DNA of 35,777 nt, taken from assembly GCF_000470315.2 (NCBI RefSeq), contig NZ_CBRF02000045.1, positions 1 to 35,777 on the forward strand, given 5' to 3'. The notes beneath the pieces were generated by a model. It worked only from the letters and a program-made list of their open reading frames with translations. It made no database searches and was not told the origin of the DNA. The translations under genes were made by a program, and so were the position numbers. Positions 17,791 through 26,659 of the stretch are shown one piece after another (position 1 is the first letter of the stretch; each line of letters begins with the position of its first letter). This DNA is from Psychromonas sp. SP041. Its GTDB lineage: Bacteria > Pseudomonadota > Gammaproteobacteria > Enterobacterales > Psychromonadaceae.

Positions 17791-19497
17791 ATGGCATTAT
17801 TAGAAGTTAAAGACTTACGTATAGAATATCCATCACGCTTTGGTACACATGCAGCTGTAAAATCACTCTCTTTTTCTATTAATCGTGGAGAAATTGTCGG
17901 AGTTGTTGGCGAATCAGGGGCAGGTAAATCTACCGTCGGTAACGCAATCATCGATTTGTTAAGCCCACCAGGTGTAATTGCTGGCGGTGAAGTATTTTTA
18001 GATGGAGAAAAAATATCAGGCTTAACGCTAGAACAAATGCGTAAAGTACGTGGTAATAAAATTGGCTTTATTTTCCAAGATCCAATGACTTCGTTGAATC
18101 CACTTTTCACGGTTGAACAACAATTACTTGAAACCATTCACGCCAACTTAGATGTCAGTAATGCAGAAGCGACACAACGTGCTATTAACTTAATGCAGCA
18201 AGTCGGCATTCCTGAAGCTGAAGTACGTATTAAACAATATCCGCATCAGTTTTCTGGCGGTATGCGTCAACGTGTTGTTATTGCCATCGCATTATCAGGC
18301 GAGCCTGATTTAATTATTGCTGATGAACCAACCACGGCGTTAGACGTTTCAATTCAAGATCAAATCCTCACCTTGATCCGTAACCTTTGTATCGAAAAAA
18401 ATGTAGGTTGCATGTTAGTAACACACGATATGGGTGTGGTTTCAAATGTGACAGATAAAGTAGCGGTAATGTATCGTGGTGATTTAGTTGAGTTTGGTGA
18501 AACAGCCAAAGTGCTTGGCGATCCCGACCATGAATACACACGTAGCCTAATTTCAGCCGTACCTCGTTCAGATAGAAAGTTAAACCGCTTTCCGCTAGTT
18601 AGCTACATCGAAGAAGCACAAGAACATCAAGCGTTAGATATTAAAAACCATTGGTTAGGGCAAAGTGAAGAGCAACGTAGTTACGATGGTCCTCTGCTAA
18701 ATGTTGAAGATGTTAGTTTACGTTTTATCACTAAAGATTCGTTCTTTGAAAGTAAACGTGAATATGTTCAAGCCAACAAAAATGTTAGCTTTAGTATTAA
18801 TGAAGGTGAAACGTTTGGTTTAGTCGGTGAATCGGGCTCAGGTAAATCAACGATTGCACGAGTTATTACTGGTTTATATCCACCTAACGAAGGCAAAATA
18901 ACCTTTGAAGGTATCGATTTAACAGCGATAAAATCAGAGCGTGAGCGACGACCTTTCCGACGTCAAATGCAAATGGTATTCCAAAACCCTTATACCTCAA
19001 TGAACCCTCGCATGAAAATCTACGACATTATCGCTGAACCGATTCGCTTTCATAAATTAGCTGCCAATGAATCCCAAATACAAAGTATTGTATTCGATCT
19101 ATTAGACCATGTTGGATTAGGAAGAATGGCCGGTGTTAAATATCCTCACGAATTTTCTGGCGGACAACGTCAGCGAATCTCTATTGCACGAGCTTTAGCA
19201 ACGCGTCCACGCTTATTGATTTGTGATGAGCCAACGTCTGCGCTAGATGTATCAGTACAAGCGCAAATCCTTAACTTACTTAAAGATTTACAAGATGAGC
19301 TAAATCTTACCATGTTATTTATCAGCCATGATTTACCAGTAATACGTCAAGTATGTGACCGTATCGGTGTTATGCAACAGGGTAAGTTATTAGAAGTAAA
19401 TGAAAGTGAACAATTATTTACACAGCCTCAACACCCTTACAGCAAACATTTAATTTCATTAATGCCTGAGTTTAAAGGGTTAAGAAGCGAAATTTAA
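17791..19497 (+). CDS. Fused double ATPase of a peptide-type ABC importer (GsiA/YejF-like)
   Basis: Two complete ABC domains in one 568-residue chain energise the importer encoded downstream. Domain 1 has Walker A GESGAGKST, signature FSGGMRQR and Walker B LIIADEPTTALD; domain 2 has GESGSGKST, FSGGQRQR and LLICDEPTSALD. Each is followed by the C-terminal oligopeptide-transporter extension (DHEYTRSLISAVPR; HPYSKHLISLMPE). Family precedent is the DppD-DppF fusion in GsiA and YejF. First gene of a four-gene operon, 76 bases before the binding protein. The order ATPase, binding protein, permease, permease equals gsiABCD; the substrate is not decided by this. Confidence 0.93.
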   Translation: MALLEVKDLRIEYPSRFGTHAAVKSLSFSINRGEIVGVVGESGAGKSTVGNAIIDLLSPPGVIAGGEVFLDGEKISGLTLEQMRKVRGNKIGFIFQDPMTSLNPLFTVEQQLLETIHANLDVSNAEATQRAINLMQQVGIPEAEVRIKQYPHQFSGGMRQRVVIAIALSGEPDLIIADEPTTALDVSIQDQILTLIRNLCIEKNVGCMLVTHDMGVVSNVTDKVAVMYRGDLVEFGETAKVLGDPDHEYTRSLISAVPRSDRKLNRFPLVSYIEEAQEHQALDIKNHWLGQSEEQRSYDGPLLNVEDVSLRFITKDSFFESKREYVQANKNVSFSINEGETFGLVGESGSGKSTIARVITGLYPPNEGKITFEGIDLTAIKSERERRPFRRQMQMVFQNPYTSMNPRMKIYDIIAEPIRFHKLAANESQIQSIVFDLLDHVGLGRMAGVKYPHEFSGGQRQRISIARALATRPRLLICDEPTSALDVSVQAQILNLLKDLQDELNLTMLFISHDLPVIRQVCDRIGVMQQGKLLEVNESEQLFTQPQHPYSKHLISLMPEFKGLRSEI

Positions 19498-19573
19498 AAT
19501 TAACAAAACTAATTAAAACAGCATTAATTAAAAATTAAGTATCGAACGTTATTTTTCATAAAAGGAGTTATAA

Positions 19574-21124
19574 ATGAAGTTTTTAAAAACAAAATTAGCG
19601 ATTGCATTACTTGCTACAGGTTTGAGCTTTTCAGCCGCCGCAGCTGATATCACCATTGCTTATGATTCAGACCCTGTAACATTAGATCCACATGAGCAGC
19701 TTTCTGGCGGTGTGTTACAGATGTCACACATGTTATTTGATCCGCTAGTGCGTTTTACTAAAGAATTTGATTTTGAACCACGTCTAGCTGAAAAGTGGGA
19801 ACGTGTAGATGAAAATACTTTCCGTTTTACGCTGCGTAAAGGTGTCACGTTTCATTCAGGTAATAAGTTAACAGCAGATGACGTTGTTTGGACATTCAAC
19901 CGTCTTAAAACATCAGCGGACTTTAAAGCAGTATTTTCACCGTATGAAAAGCTGGTTAAAATTGATGATTACACTGTTGAATTAGTGTCGTTTAAACCGT
20001 ATCCATTAGTACTACAAACAGCGACTTACCTTTTCCCAATGGACAGCAAATTCTATTCAGGTGAAGCTGACGGTGCAGATAAATCAATTATCATCAAACA
20101 TGGTAATTCATTTGCTTCGACACATGTATCGGGTACAGGTCCATTCACTATTGAATCACGTGAGCAAGGCGTAAAAGTTGTGTTTGATCGCTTTGACGAT
20201 TACTGGGACACAAATTCACCGGGTAACGTTGATAAATTAACATTGGTGCCTATCAAAGAAAATGCAACACGTGTTGCTGCTCTACTGTCTGGCGATGTTG
20301 ATTTAATTCACCCAGTTGCACCGAACGACCAAAAACGTGTTATCGATACTAAAAACATCGAGCTAACGACAGTTGCAGGTACACGTATCATTACAATGCA
20401 AATGAACCAAAGTTCAAACGAAGCATTAAAAGATGTACGCGTTCGCCAAGCAATTGTTTACGCAATTAACAATGATGCTATCGTTAAAAAAATAATGAAA
20501 GGTTTCGCAACAACGGCTGGCCAACAAGGCCCTGAAGGTTACGCGGGTTACGACGCAAGTTTAGTACCACGTTACGACTTGAAAAAAGCAAAACAATTGA
20601 TGAAAGAAGCCGGTTACGAGAAAGGCTTTAAATTATCAATGATGGCACCTAATAACCGTTACGTTAACGATGCTCAAATTGCTCAAGCAGCGGCATCAAT
20701 GTTAGCGAAAATAGGTATTACTGTTGACTTAAAAACTATGCCTAAAGCGCAATACTGGCCTGAGTTTGATAAATGTTCGGCAGATATGATGATGATTGGT
20801 TGGCATTCAGATACAGAAGATTCAGCAAACTTCTCTGAGTTTTTAACCATGACGCGTGATGCTGAAACAGGTAAAGGTGCTTACAACTGTGGCCATTACT
20901 CAAACCCTAAAGTAGATAACTTAGTTAACTCAGCGAATGCAGAAACCGATCCTGTAAAACGTTCTGCAATGTTAAAAGAAGTTGAACAAATACTTTATAA
21001 CGATGCAGCATTTGTTCCTCTACATTGGCAGAATCTTGCTTGGGGTGCAAAATCTAACCTAAACGTTTCACCTATCGTGAACGCATTGAACTTCCCATAC
21101 CTTGGTGACTTAGTTGTTAAATAA
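19574..21124 (+). CDS. Periplasmic solute-binding protein, family 5 (peptide/nickel type)
   Basis: This 516-residue protein captures the substrate in the periplasm for the adjacent importer. The signal peptide (MKFLKTKLAIALLATGLSFS, cleavage likely after the AAA run near residue 23) has no lipobox. The mature part starts DITIAYDSDPVTLDPHE and carries the family motif RLAEKWERVDENTFRFTLRKGVTFHSG plus DVRVRQAIVYAINND near residue 290. AGGAG precedes the start. Dipeptide or oligopeptide uptake is the default guess; other family members carry glutathione, nickel or haem. Confidence 0.93.
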   Translation: MKFLKTKLAIALLATGLSFSAAAADITIAYDSDPVTLDPHEQLSGGVLQMSHMLFDPLVRFTKEFDFEPRLAEKWERVDENTFRFTLRKGVTFHSGNKLTADDVVWTFNRLKTSADFKAVFSPYEKLVKIDDYTVELVSFKPYPLVLQTATYLFPMDSKFYSGEADGADKSIIIKHGNSFASTHVSGTGPFTIESREQGVKVVFDRFDDYWDTNSPGNVDKLTLVPIKENATRVAALLSGDVDLIHPVAPNDQKRVIDTKNIELTTVAGTRIITMQMNQSSNEALKDVRVRQAIVYAINNDAIVKKIMKGFATTAGQQGPEGYAGYDASLVPRYDLKKAKQLMKEAGYEKGFKLSMMAPNNRYVNDAQIAQAAASMLAKIGITVDLKTMPKAQYWPEFDKCSADMMMIGWHSDTEDSANFSEFLTMTRDAETGKGAYNCGHYSNPKVDNLVNSANAETDPVKRSAMLKEVEQILYNDAAFVPLHWQNLAWGAKSNLNVSPIVNALNFPYLGDLVVK

Positions 21125-21162
21125 GAGTTGTTAAGTGAAGTTTGTTCAATAAAGAGGATTAA

Positions 21163-21194
21163 ATGTAGAGGTCGTTAAATAAAGGCCTCTACAT
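21163..21194 (+). other. mRNA hairpin between binding-protein and permease genes
   Basis: ATGTAGAGG (21163-21171) pairs with CCTCTACAT (21186-21194). With no T-run it is more likely a stability or attenuation element than a full terminator. Such hairpins commonly keep binding-protein mRNA in excess over permease mRNA. Confidence 0.6.
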
Positions 21195-21230
21195 AAATAA
21201 TCTCTGCTCAATCAATTTTAATCAAAATAA

Positions 21231-21253
21231 AACGGTCCAAATTCTGGGCCGTT
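21231..21253 (+). other. Second intercistronic hairpin before the permease genes
   Basis: AACGGTCC (21231-21238) pairs with GGGCCGTT (21246-21253), allowing one T-G pair, around a 7-base loop. It lies 23 bases before the permease start codon, so it may also affect translation. Confidence 0.5.
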
Positions 21254-21276
21254 AATTAATTTATAGGAAACAACTG

Positions 21277-22254
21277 ATGTTTACCTTTTTGGTCCAGCGA
21301 CTTTTCCAGGCATTAATTGTAATGTTTGTGATCAGCCTAGTCGCATTTGCAATCCAAGATAACCTAGGCGATCCACTTCGAGAAATGGTAGGCCAATCCG
21401 TATCAGAAGCAGAACGACAAGTTTTACGTGATGAACTTGGGTTAAATGACTCTTATGTCACCAAATATACCCGTTTCATTAGTAGTGCATTACAAGGAGA
21501 TTTAGGTAATTCATATTTCTTTAAACGCCCTGCTGTCGACGTTATTTTAGACAAATTACAAGCTACATTAGAGTTAGTATTTGGCGCCTCCATCATTATT
21601 GTATTAGTGGCAATCCCATTAGGTGTCTACTCCGCGATTCACCCCAAAAGTTTATGGACAAAAATGATCATGGCATTCAGTAGTATCGGGATTTCAATAC
21701 CGGTCTTTTTAACCGCCATTATATTAATGTACATTTTTGCGATCGAGCTACAGTGGCTACCTTCTTATGGCCGAGGGGAAACATTCTCCATCTTTGGTTG
21801 GGAGACAGGTTATCTCACTACCGATGGCTTATTACATTTAGTACTACCTTGTATTTCATTAGCCTCTATTATGTTGCCGTTATTTATTCGTTTAGTGCGC
21901 TCAGAAATGTTAGAAGCATTAAGCTCTGAGTATGTAAAATTTGCGACCGCTAAAGGGTTAGCAATGAATAAAATTTATTATCAACATGCCTTAAAAAACA
22001 CCATGCTACCAGTGTTAACCGTCGGTGGTGTACAAATTGGTACCATGGTCGCTTATACCATTTTAACGGAAACTGTTTTCCAATGGCCAGGCACCGGTTT
22101 CTTATTTTTAGAAGCAATTAACCGTGTTGATACACCGCTTATTACAGCTTACGTTATTTTTGTCGGGCTTATTTTTGTGGTCACTAATACTATCGTTGAT
22201 TTGTTATACGGCGTGGTAAATCCAACCGTCAACATCACTGGTAAAGGAGCATAA
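21277..22254 (+). CDS. ABC transporter permease, DppB/GsiC type
   Basis: This 325-residue inner-membrane protein forms half of the channel. The first helix (FLVQRLFQALIVMFVISLVAFAI) and DNLGDPLREMVGQ loop, about six membrane segments, and the EAA-type loop EYVKFATAKGLAMNKIYYQHALKNTMLPVLTVGG that docks on the ATPase are typical of the DppB family. The ATG follows AGGAA at good spacing. The next permease starts 1 base after its stop codon, so translation is coupled. Confidence 0.94.
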   Translation: MFTFLVQRLFQALIVMFVISLVAFAIQDNLGDPLREMVGQSVSEAERQVLRDELGLNDSYVTKYTRFISSALQGDLGNSYFFKRPAVDVILDKLQATLELVFGASIIIVLVAIPLGVYSAIHPKSLWTKMIMAFSSIGISIPVFLTAIILMYIFAIELQWLPSYGRGETFSIFGWETGYLTTDGLLHLVLPCISLASIMLPLFIRLVRSEMLEALSSEYVKFATAKGLAMNKIYYQHALKNTMLPVLTVGGVQIGTMVAYTILTETVFQWPGTGFLFLEAINRVDTPLITAYVIFVGLIFVVTNTIVDLLYGVVNPTVNITGKGA

Positions 22255-22255
22255 T

Positions 22256-23203
22256 ATGACTAGCTTAACTCAAGAAAACACTGCTCCATCACGCTGGAAG
22301 CGACTAAAAGATTCAGACTTCATTTATCACTTTAAGCGTGACAAAATGGCGATGTTTAGCTTTGCTTTATTCTTAACTTTTTTTCTTGCCGCACTGTTTG
22401 CGCCGATCATTTCGCCAACCAATCCTTATGACTTGATGTCTATTGATTTGATGGATTCAGAGTTACCACCATCATGGTTAGAGGGTGGCGAAGAGCGATT
22501 CTTATTAGGAACTGATGACCAAGGTCGCGATATCTTGTCGACTATTTTATATGGTTCAAGATTATCATTAACAATTGGTTTTTTAGCCGTCGCAGTACAG
22601 TTAGTTTTAGGCATTGTGATTGGTTTATCGGCCGGTTATTTTGGTGGCCGTATTGATAGCTTCTTAATGCGTTTTGCCGATGTGCAATTATCATTTTCAA
22701 CGATGATGGTCGCGATCATTATTACCGCGATTTTTAAAGCTAGTTTTGGTGCAGAGTTTTTTGCTGATTATGCAGTGATTATGTTAGTGGTGATTATTGG
22801 TGTCGCAGAATGGCCTCAATATGCACGTACAATTCGCGCTTCAGTGCTAGCAGAAAAGAAAAAGGAATATGTTGAAGCAGCACAAGTGATGGGCTTTAGA
22901 TCGATGCGTATTATGTTCCGCCATATTCTACCTAACTGCCTATCACCGATTCTAGTGATTTCAACAGTACAAGTTGCTAATGCGATTATGTCAGAAGCTG
23001 CGTTATCGTTCCTAGGGCTAGGTTTACCAGTAGACCAACCTTCGCTAGGCGCACTAATCAGCATCGGCTTTAAATACATATTCTCTGGTGCATGGTGGAT
23101 AACTATCTTCCCAGGCATTGTATTAATCAGCCTAGTATTAGTCATTAACTTATTAGGGGATTGGTTACGCGATGTATTTAATCCAAAAATCTACAAAGGT
23201 TAA
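22256..23203 (+). CDS. ABC transporter permease, DppC/GsiD type
   Basis: The second channel subunit, 315 residues, has the N-terminal helix of DppC proteins (KRDKMAMFSFALFLTFFLAALFAPIISP), the LLGTDDQGRDILSTILYGSRLSLTIGF segment, and the EAA loop EYVEAAQVMGFRSMRIMFRHILPNCLSPILV. It is the last gene of the operon; a hairpin follows at 23243. Confidence 0.94.
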   Translation: MTSLTQENTAPSRWKRLKDSDFIYHFKRDKMAMFSFALFLTFFLAALFAPIISPTNPYDLMSIDLMDSELPPSWLEGGEERFLLGTDDQGRDILSTILYGSRLSLTIGFLAVAVQLVLGIVIGLSAGYFGGRIDSFLMRFADVQLSFSTMMVAIIITAIFKASFGAEFFADYAVIMLVVIIGVAEWPQYARTIRASVLAEKKKEYVEAAQVMGFRSMRIMFRHILPNCLSPILVISTVQVANAIMSEAALSFLGLGLPVDQPSLGALISIGFKYIFSGAWWITIFPGIVLISLVLVINLLGDWLRDVFNPKIYKG

Positions 23204-23242
23204 TCATTAATTGAAACTTAACGGCTTAATTTAGTCGAACAA

Positions 23243-23285
23243 AGCATTAACTCGGTGCACAATAAAACGTGACTGAGTTAATGCT
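23243..23285 (+). terminator. Hairpin terminator of the ABC operon
   Basis: A perfect 11-bp stem, AGCATTAACTC (23243-23253) with GAGTTAATGCT (23275-23285), encloses 21 bases and is followed by CTTCTTTC. It lies between the operon end and the convergent gene ending at 23327. Confidence 0.65.
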
Positions 23286-23326
23286 CTTCTTTCAAATATT
23301 AATAACGCTTCAAATACGAAACAATC

Positions 23327-23620
23327 TTACTCAATAATAAACGTCACTTGTTTATTCATATCAACGATTTTTATTCCCACTGCCGAGAGCGTTTTTGTTA
23401 TTTCTTTTTTCAACACAAGGTCTTGCTGTGACTGCTTTAAATCATCGATAGCTTGTTGTGAGGAAAAGGTACAAGTAACCTGTAAAGAAGCGGGAAATAC
23501 ATCATAGTTAACTGTATGGCTTATCCATTGGTAACCTGAGATATTATCTAATGCAAAGTCACATACTTCAGTTAAAGCAACACGCAATTTATTCTCTATT
23601 TTTTTATCTGACTTTCTCAT
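23327..23620 (-). CDS. Conserved hypothetical protein (often mislabelled Fis-family)
   Basis: This 97-residue protein starts RKSDKKIENKLRVALTEVCDFALDNISGYQWISHTVNYDVFPASLQVTCTF, which resembles proteins of marine Gammaproteobacteria that databases often call Fis-family regulators. No helix-turn-helix is apparent to me, so I do not adopt that label. The C-terminus is short compared with the relatives I recall. Function unknown; single gene convergent with the ABC operon. Confidence 0.6.
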   Translation of the reverse strand: MRKSDKKIENKLRVALTEVCDFALDNISGYQWISHTVNYDVFPASLQVTCTFSSQQAIDDLKQSQQDLVLKKEITKTLSAVGIKIVDMNKQVTFIIE

Positions 23621-24079
23621 TACGTTCCTATTTAAATCATTAATGTCTAAGCTTGTTACTGGCCATTATACCTTTGTCTGAATAAGTATAAAAAACAAAA
23701 ACGGTAAATGTATTGATGTCATCTAATGCATAATAAAACTTACAAATGATAACCATGACTAAAAATAGCCACGCAAGAGCATGGCGCTAATTATTATTTA
23801 TGTGTCTGTTGCTAGAGCACCGTCATTCCTTATTTTGGATAACGAAGGTTGATAATATGATTATAAATAGTGAAATAAATAAATGCTTCTTTAAGGTTTA
23901 TTATTTAAAAGAATACGATCTAATATCATCGTTTGAAAAATAAATAGTGGTTCAATAAATCGAATTGAATACGTCAATATAGACAGAGGGTATTAGTTAG
24001 AAGAATTTTGTATTATCGCTTTCCGTCAAGCTTGTGAATAATGGCAACGTTAAAAACCAATTGAATAGGCAGCCATAAA
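23621..24079. other. Intergenic stretch without recognised features
   Basis: About 460 AT-rich bases between a minus-strand gene start and the small membrane ORF at 24080. I found no convincing ORF, operator or terminator. Promoters for both neighbours may lie here. Confidence 0.5.
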
Positions 24080-24235
24080 TTGAAAGCAAAATTAATTATT
24101 ACTTTAGTCATTCTATCGATCCTATTTGCAATCTTAAGTAATGGTATTATTGCAGCTGCTTTCTCGTTATTAGCTTTTTCATTATTATTCTACTTTGTCA
24201 GTACACAACAAAGTGATACACCACCACGTCAATAA
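24080..24235 (+). CDS. Small hydrophobic membrane protein (51 aa), TTG start
   Basis: A frame opening with TTG encodes a short basic start (KAK), a continuous hydrophobic stretch of about 40 residues that fits two helices broken by SNG (ITLVILSILFAILSNGIIAA and onward), and a polar tail STQQSDTPPRQ. AGG lies 11 bases upstream, so initiation is plausible but not strong. The amino-acid pattern is far from random for such AT-rich DNA. I do not recognise the family. Confidence 0.45.
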   Translation: MKAKLIITLVILSILFAILSNGIIAAAFSLLAFSLLFYFVSTQQSDTPPRQ

Positions 24236-24255
24236 ATAAACCACCTTCGACTCGA

Positions 24256-24429
24256 ATGGTTGATAGCATTAATTTAGCGGGTTGTAAGCTTCTTACATTA
24301 CCTTTATCACTAACAATGGCAAAACCCACGATAAGTAGATTATATAGGAGGGAGTTTTTAACTCGGGAGATTACAAAGACATTAGACCTGTTAACAGAAC
24401 AGATTCAGCCGCCTCATAAAATCTCCTAA
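24256..24429 (+). CDS. Doubtful small ORF (57 aa)
   Basis: An open frame starting ATG at 24256 (MVDSINLAGCKLLTLPLSL, later RREFLTREITKTLDLLTEQI) ends just before the convergent terB. No ribosome site precedes it and I recognise no family. The amphipathic second half looks protein-like, so it could be a gene remnant. Confidence 0.2.
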   Translation: MVDSINLAGCKLLTLPLSLTMAKPTISRLYRREFLTREITKTLDLLTEQIQPPHKIS

Positions 24430-24452
24430 GTGTTATTACAGCTACAGAGAAT

Positions 24453-24908
24453 CTATAAATCAAACTCTGATGGTGCGATACCTACTGCGTTACAAGCTTC
24501 TTTGATTGCTTTTTTCTCATCAGCATCAAATTCACCGTCAGCACTACCAATGATAATACCTAATTGAATACATGCTCTTGCTTGATCTTGTTTACCTTTT
24601 AATGCACCCAAAGCTTGAATGGCATCAATTTTACCAAAGTCATAATCGGCTTCTAATTTATTACAAAAGAAATCAAACTTTTCTTTAAGATCGCTAGCGT
24701 TAAATACTTTCAAGCTTTCATTAGACATAATAAAAGCAGCTGTTTTACTGCGTTCATCAGCATCAATATCACCATCAGCAGCAGCGACTAAAGCACAGAT
24801 AGCCATTGATGCATCGGCAAACTTTTTATTCTTAAATTGGCCAATATTTTTTTGTAAACTATCATTCGCATCGCTCATTTTGTCTTTAATATTATTCCAA
24901 AAGCTCAT
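24453..24908 (-). CDS. terB: Tellurite-resistance protein TerB
   Basis: TerB is a small, cytoplasmic or membrane-associated acidic helical protein of Ter stress-response systems. The family start SFWNNIKDKMSDANDSLQKNIGQFKNKKF and two acidic metal-binding-like repeats, AAADGDIDADER and GSADGEFDADEK, are visible. The ATG at 24908 follows GGAG directly; a TTG four codons upstream would overlap this ribosome site and is unlikely. Length 151 equals the classical TerB. It is the last gene of the second Ter operon, 46 bases after the HAD-IB gene. Confidence 0.9.
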   Translation of the reverse strand: MSFWNNIKDKMSDANDSLQKNIGQFKNKKFADASMAICALVAAADGDIDADERSKTAAFIMSNESLKVFNASDLKEKFDFFCNKLEADYDFGKIDAIQALGALKGKQDQARACIQLGIIIGSADGEFDADEKKAIKEACNAVGIAPSEFDL

Positions 24909-24954
24909 TTTTTTCTCCAAAAATTAATTAAATAAAATTTAACACTCAAACGTA

Positions 24955-25569
24955 TTATACCTCTTTTACAAAGGCACTTAACTTACCATCTTTAACATAA
25001 AATTGTTGTAATGCGAGACCGAGCATAGGGATATCAACGGGTAAATTCCCATAACCTTCTAACACTGTAAACACTAAATTTTCTTGTTTAACAATACCAT
25101 CAAACCTATGTACTTTTTCTTCTTTTTGACACTCTTCACCAACAATACCACTCAGTAAATCATTACGTGGTTCTAACAATGTGCCAATCACTCGTTTTAC
25201 TGGCCATTGCAATTCATCCACTACCCCTTGTATAAAAGACTGTGGTGATGCAGTAATGATCCAAACGTCAACACCTTGCTCATTCAATTCAATTAATCGG
25301 TCTACCACCAATTTAATTTGAGTCAGATTTTTAGCTGCAGCACACCCTGCTTGATATACACTTTTTGGATCTTGATTGGTTAATGCTACTTTATATAAAC
25401 GCTGTTTAATGACTGTTTTAAACTGCCCTAAATAAACTCTATAGTTTAGAAGTATCGGAAATAAGTATAAAAATAAAGGTTTATTTCCTAACAAAAATTT
25501 AAATAAATAACGCAAAGAGTTTTCTTCTATTAACGTTTCATCGAAATCAAATACTGCAATTTTATTCAT
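24955..25569 (-). CDS. HAD-IB phosphatase-like protein of the Ter operon
   Basis: This 204-residue HAD hydrolase carries motif I FDFDETLI with both aspartates, a cap region of helical, hydrophobic character (LFKFLLGNKPLFLYLFPILL), motif II WIITASPQSF and a motif III lysine (CQKEEKV). Motif IV is unusual: YGNLPVDIPML instead of the normal GNS/GDS-x-x-D pattern, keeping only the second aspartate. Phosphatase activity is likely but the substrate is unknown. It starts one base after the StiP/PELOTA stop codon, so the two are co-translated. Confidence 0.82.
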   Translation of the reverse strand: MNKIAVFDFDETLIEENSLRYLFKFLLGNKPLFLYLFPILLNYRVYLGQFKTVIKQRLYKVALTNQDPKSVYQAGCAAAKNLTQIKLVVDRLIELNEQGVDVWIITASPQSFIQGVVDELQWPVKRVIGTLLEPRNDLLSGIVGEECQKEEKVHRFDGIVKQENLVFTVLEGYGNLPVDIPMLGLALQQFYVKDGKLSAFVKEV

Positions 25570-25570
25570 T

Positions 25571-26659
25571 TTAACTTACATCTTTTATTAAAGCACAAGC
25601 ACCAAAAGGCATTTCAGGTAATTCAATGACAACAATGCCTTTTTCATCGGCAATTCGCATCAAATGTGCAGTATTTTCATTGTGCTTATCCTTAACTAAC
25701 AAGGTGTCCGGTACTCGGCGCAGCATAACGCGCGTCGCTTCTGCAATACCAGGTTTAACTCGGTTAATATCACCCACACTATAGTCACTCATTAGCTTTT
25801 TAATATAACGTTGGGTTTGTTGATAACGTTGTACACGCTGCGCTTCACTGGTCAAGATAGGTGCTTGATATTGTTCCTCACAAAAACAGTCAGAAACTTC
25901 ATTTATAAACCAATTTGAATAGTCATATTTTTCGAGGTGTTGATAGGTTATACAACCATGAAAATCATTCTCACTTATTTGTTCATTAATAACAGAACGA
26001 CTAATGAGACCACTCACTGTTGAATTCATGAGTGCACTAGGAATAGTGTAATCATGTAAAGTCACCGAATAATCCGCGGTACCACCAATATCTGAAACTA
26101 CGTATAAGTCATCACTCACGTTTACTTTTTTTCTTTTATTATAGGCTTGAACCGCTTGTTTTAATTCTTTAGTAATGACACCTTTAGCTGTCCAGCCATC
26201 AATAAACACGATGCTTTCAGGTTTAATATTTAAGTCATTAATCAAATAGTCTAATGCATTAGTATCAATGCCCTTATCACGCACTATGCTAATAGAATAA
26301 TGAACAGACTCTAAAGTTGAGTACTCATTGATTGCTCTATTAACTAACACGCCTATGGGAGTTCCTGCACGTACTAAGGAAACAAGACAAACAGGCTGCT
26401 TAATGTTGTCCGAAATTAAATGAGCTAATTGCATAATTTCATTCGCAAGCTGCTGTTTATATTGTGCAGTCAACGACAAGAATAATTGTTCATACTCGGT
26501 ACTGGGTTTAGTTTCTTGGCTTACCATTTGTGAATAATGCAATTGACCTGACTGAATCAACCTTTCTTTATCTTCTACTGTATAAAAATTAGGTTCAATT
26601 TGTTTCAATAAAAATAAACAATCTTTCTCTGAATAACTACCTATAAATGGCTTTTTCAT
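25571..26659 (-). CDS. StiP-family PRTase-like protein with C-terminal PELOTA domain
   Basis: The 362-residue protein belongs to the family databases call cysteine protease StiP, which comparative work on Ter systems regards as phosphoribosyltransferase-like. The core shows VSLVRAGTPIGVLVNRAI and the PRPP-loop-like IVFIDGWTAKGVI. The C-terminal portion (about 290-358: RVKPGIAEATRVMLRRVPDTLL to ELPEMPFGACALIKD) looks like the PELOTA RNA-binding domain. Its ATG overlaps the stop of the upstream HAD gene by ATGA. Proposed role, from the literature on the family, is making a nucleoside-like metabolite; the reaction has not been established to my knowledge. Confidence 0.83.
   Translation of the reverse strand: MKKPFIGSYSEKDCLFLLKQIEPNFYTVEDKERLIQSGQLHYSQMVSQETKPSTEYEQLFLSLTAQYKQQLANEIMQLAHLISDNIKQPVCLVSLVRAGTPIGVLVNRAINEYSTLESVHYSISIVRDKGIDTNALDYLINDLNIKPESIVFIDGWTAKGVITKELKQAVQAYNKRKKVNVSDDLYVVSDIGGTADYSVTLHDYTIPSALMNSTVSGLISRSVINEQISENDFHGCITYQHLEKYDYSNWFINEVSDCFCEEQYQAPILTSEAQRVQRYQQTQRYIKKLMSDYSVGDINRVKPGIAEATRVMLRRVPDTLLVKDKHNENTAHLMRIADEKGIVVIELPEMPFGACALIKDVS

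Noticed and set aside
22816-23145. 109-codon minus-strand frame inside the second permease gene
   Set aside because: It is antisense to a well-supported gene and resembles nothing known.
23327-23620. Fis-family transcription regulator label
   Set aside because: No helix-turn-helix or Fis-like C-terminus is visible in the sequence.
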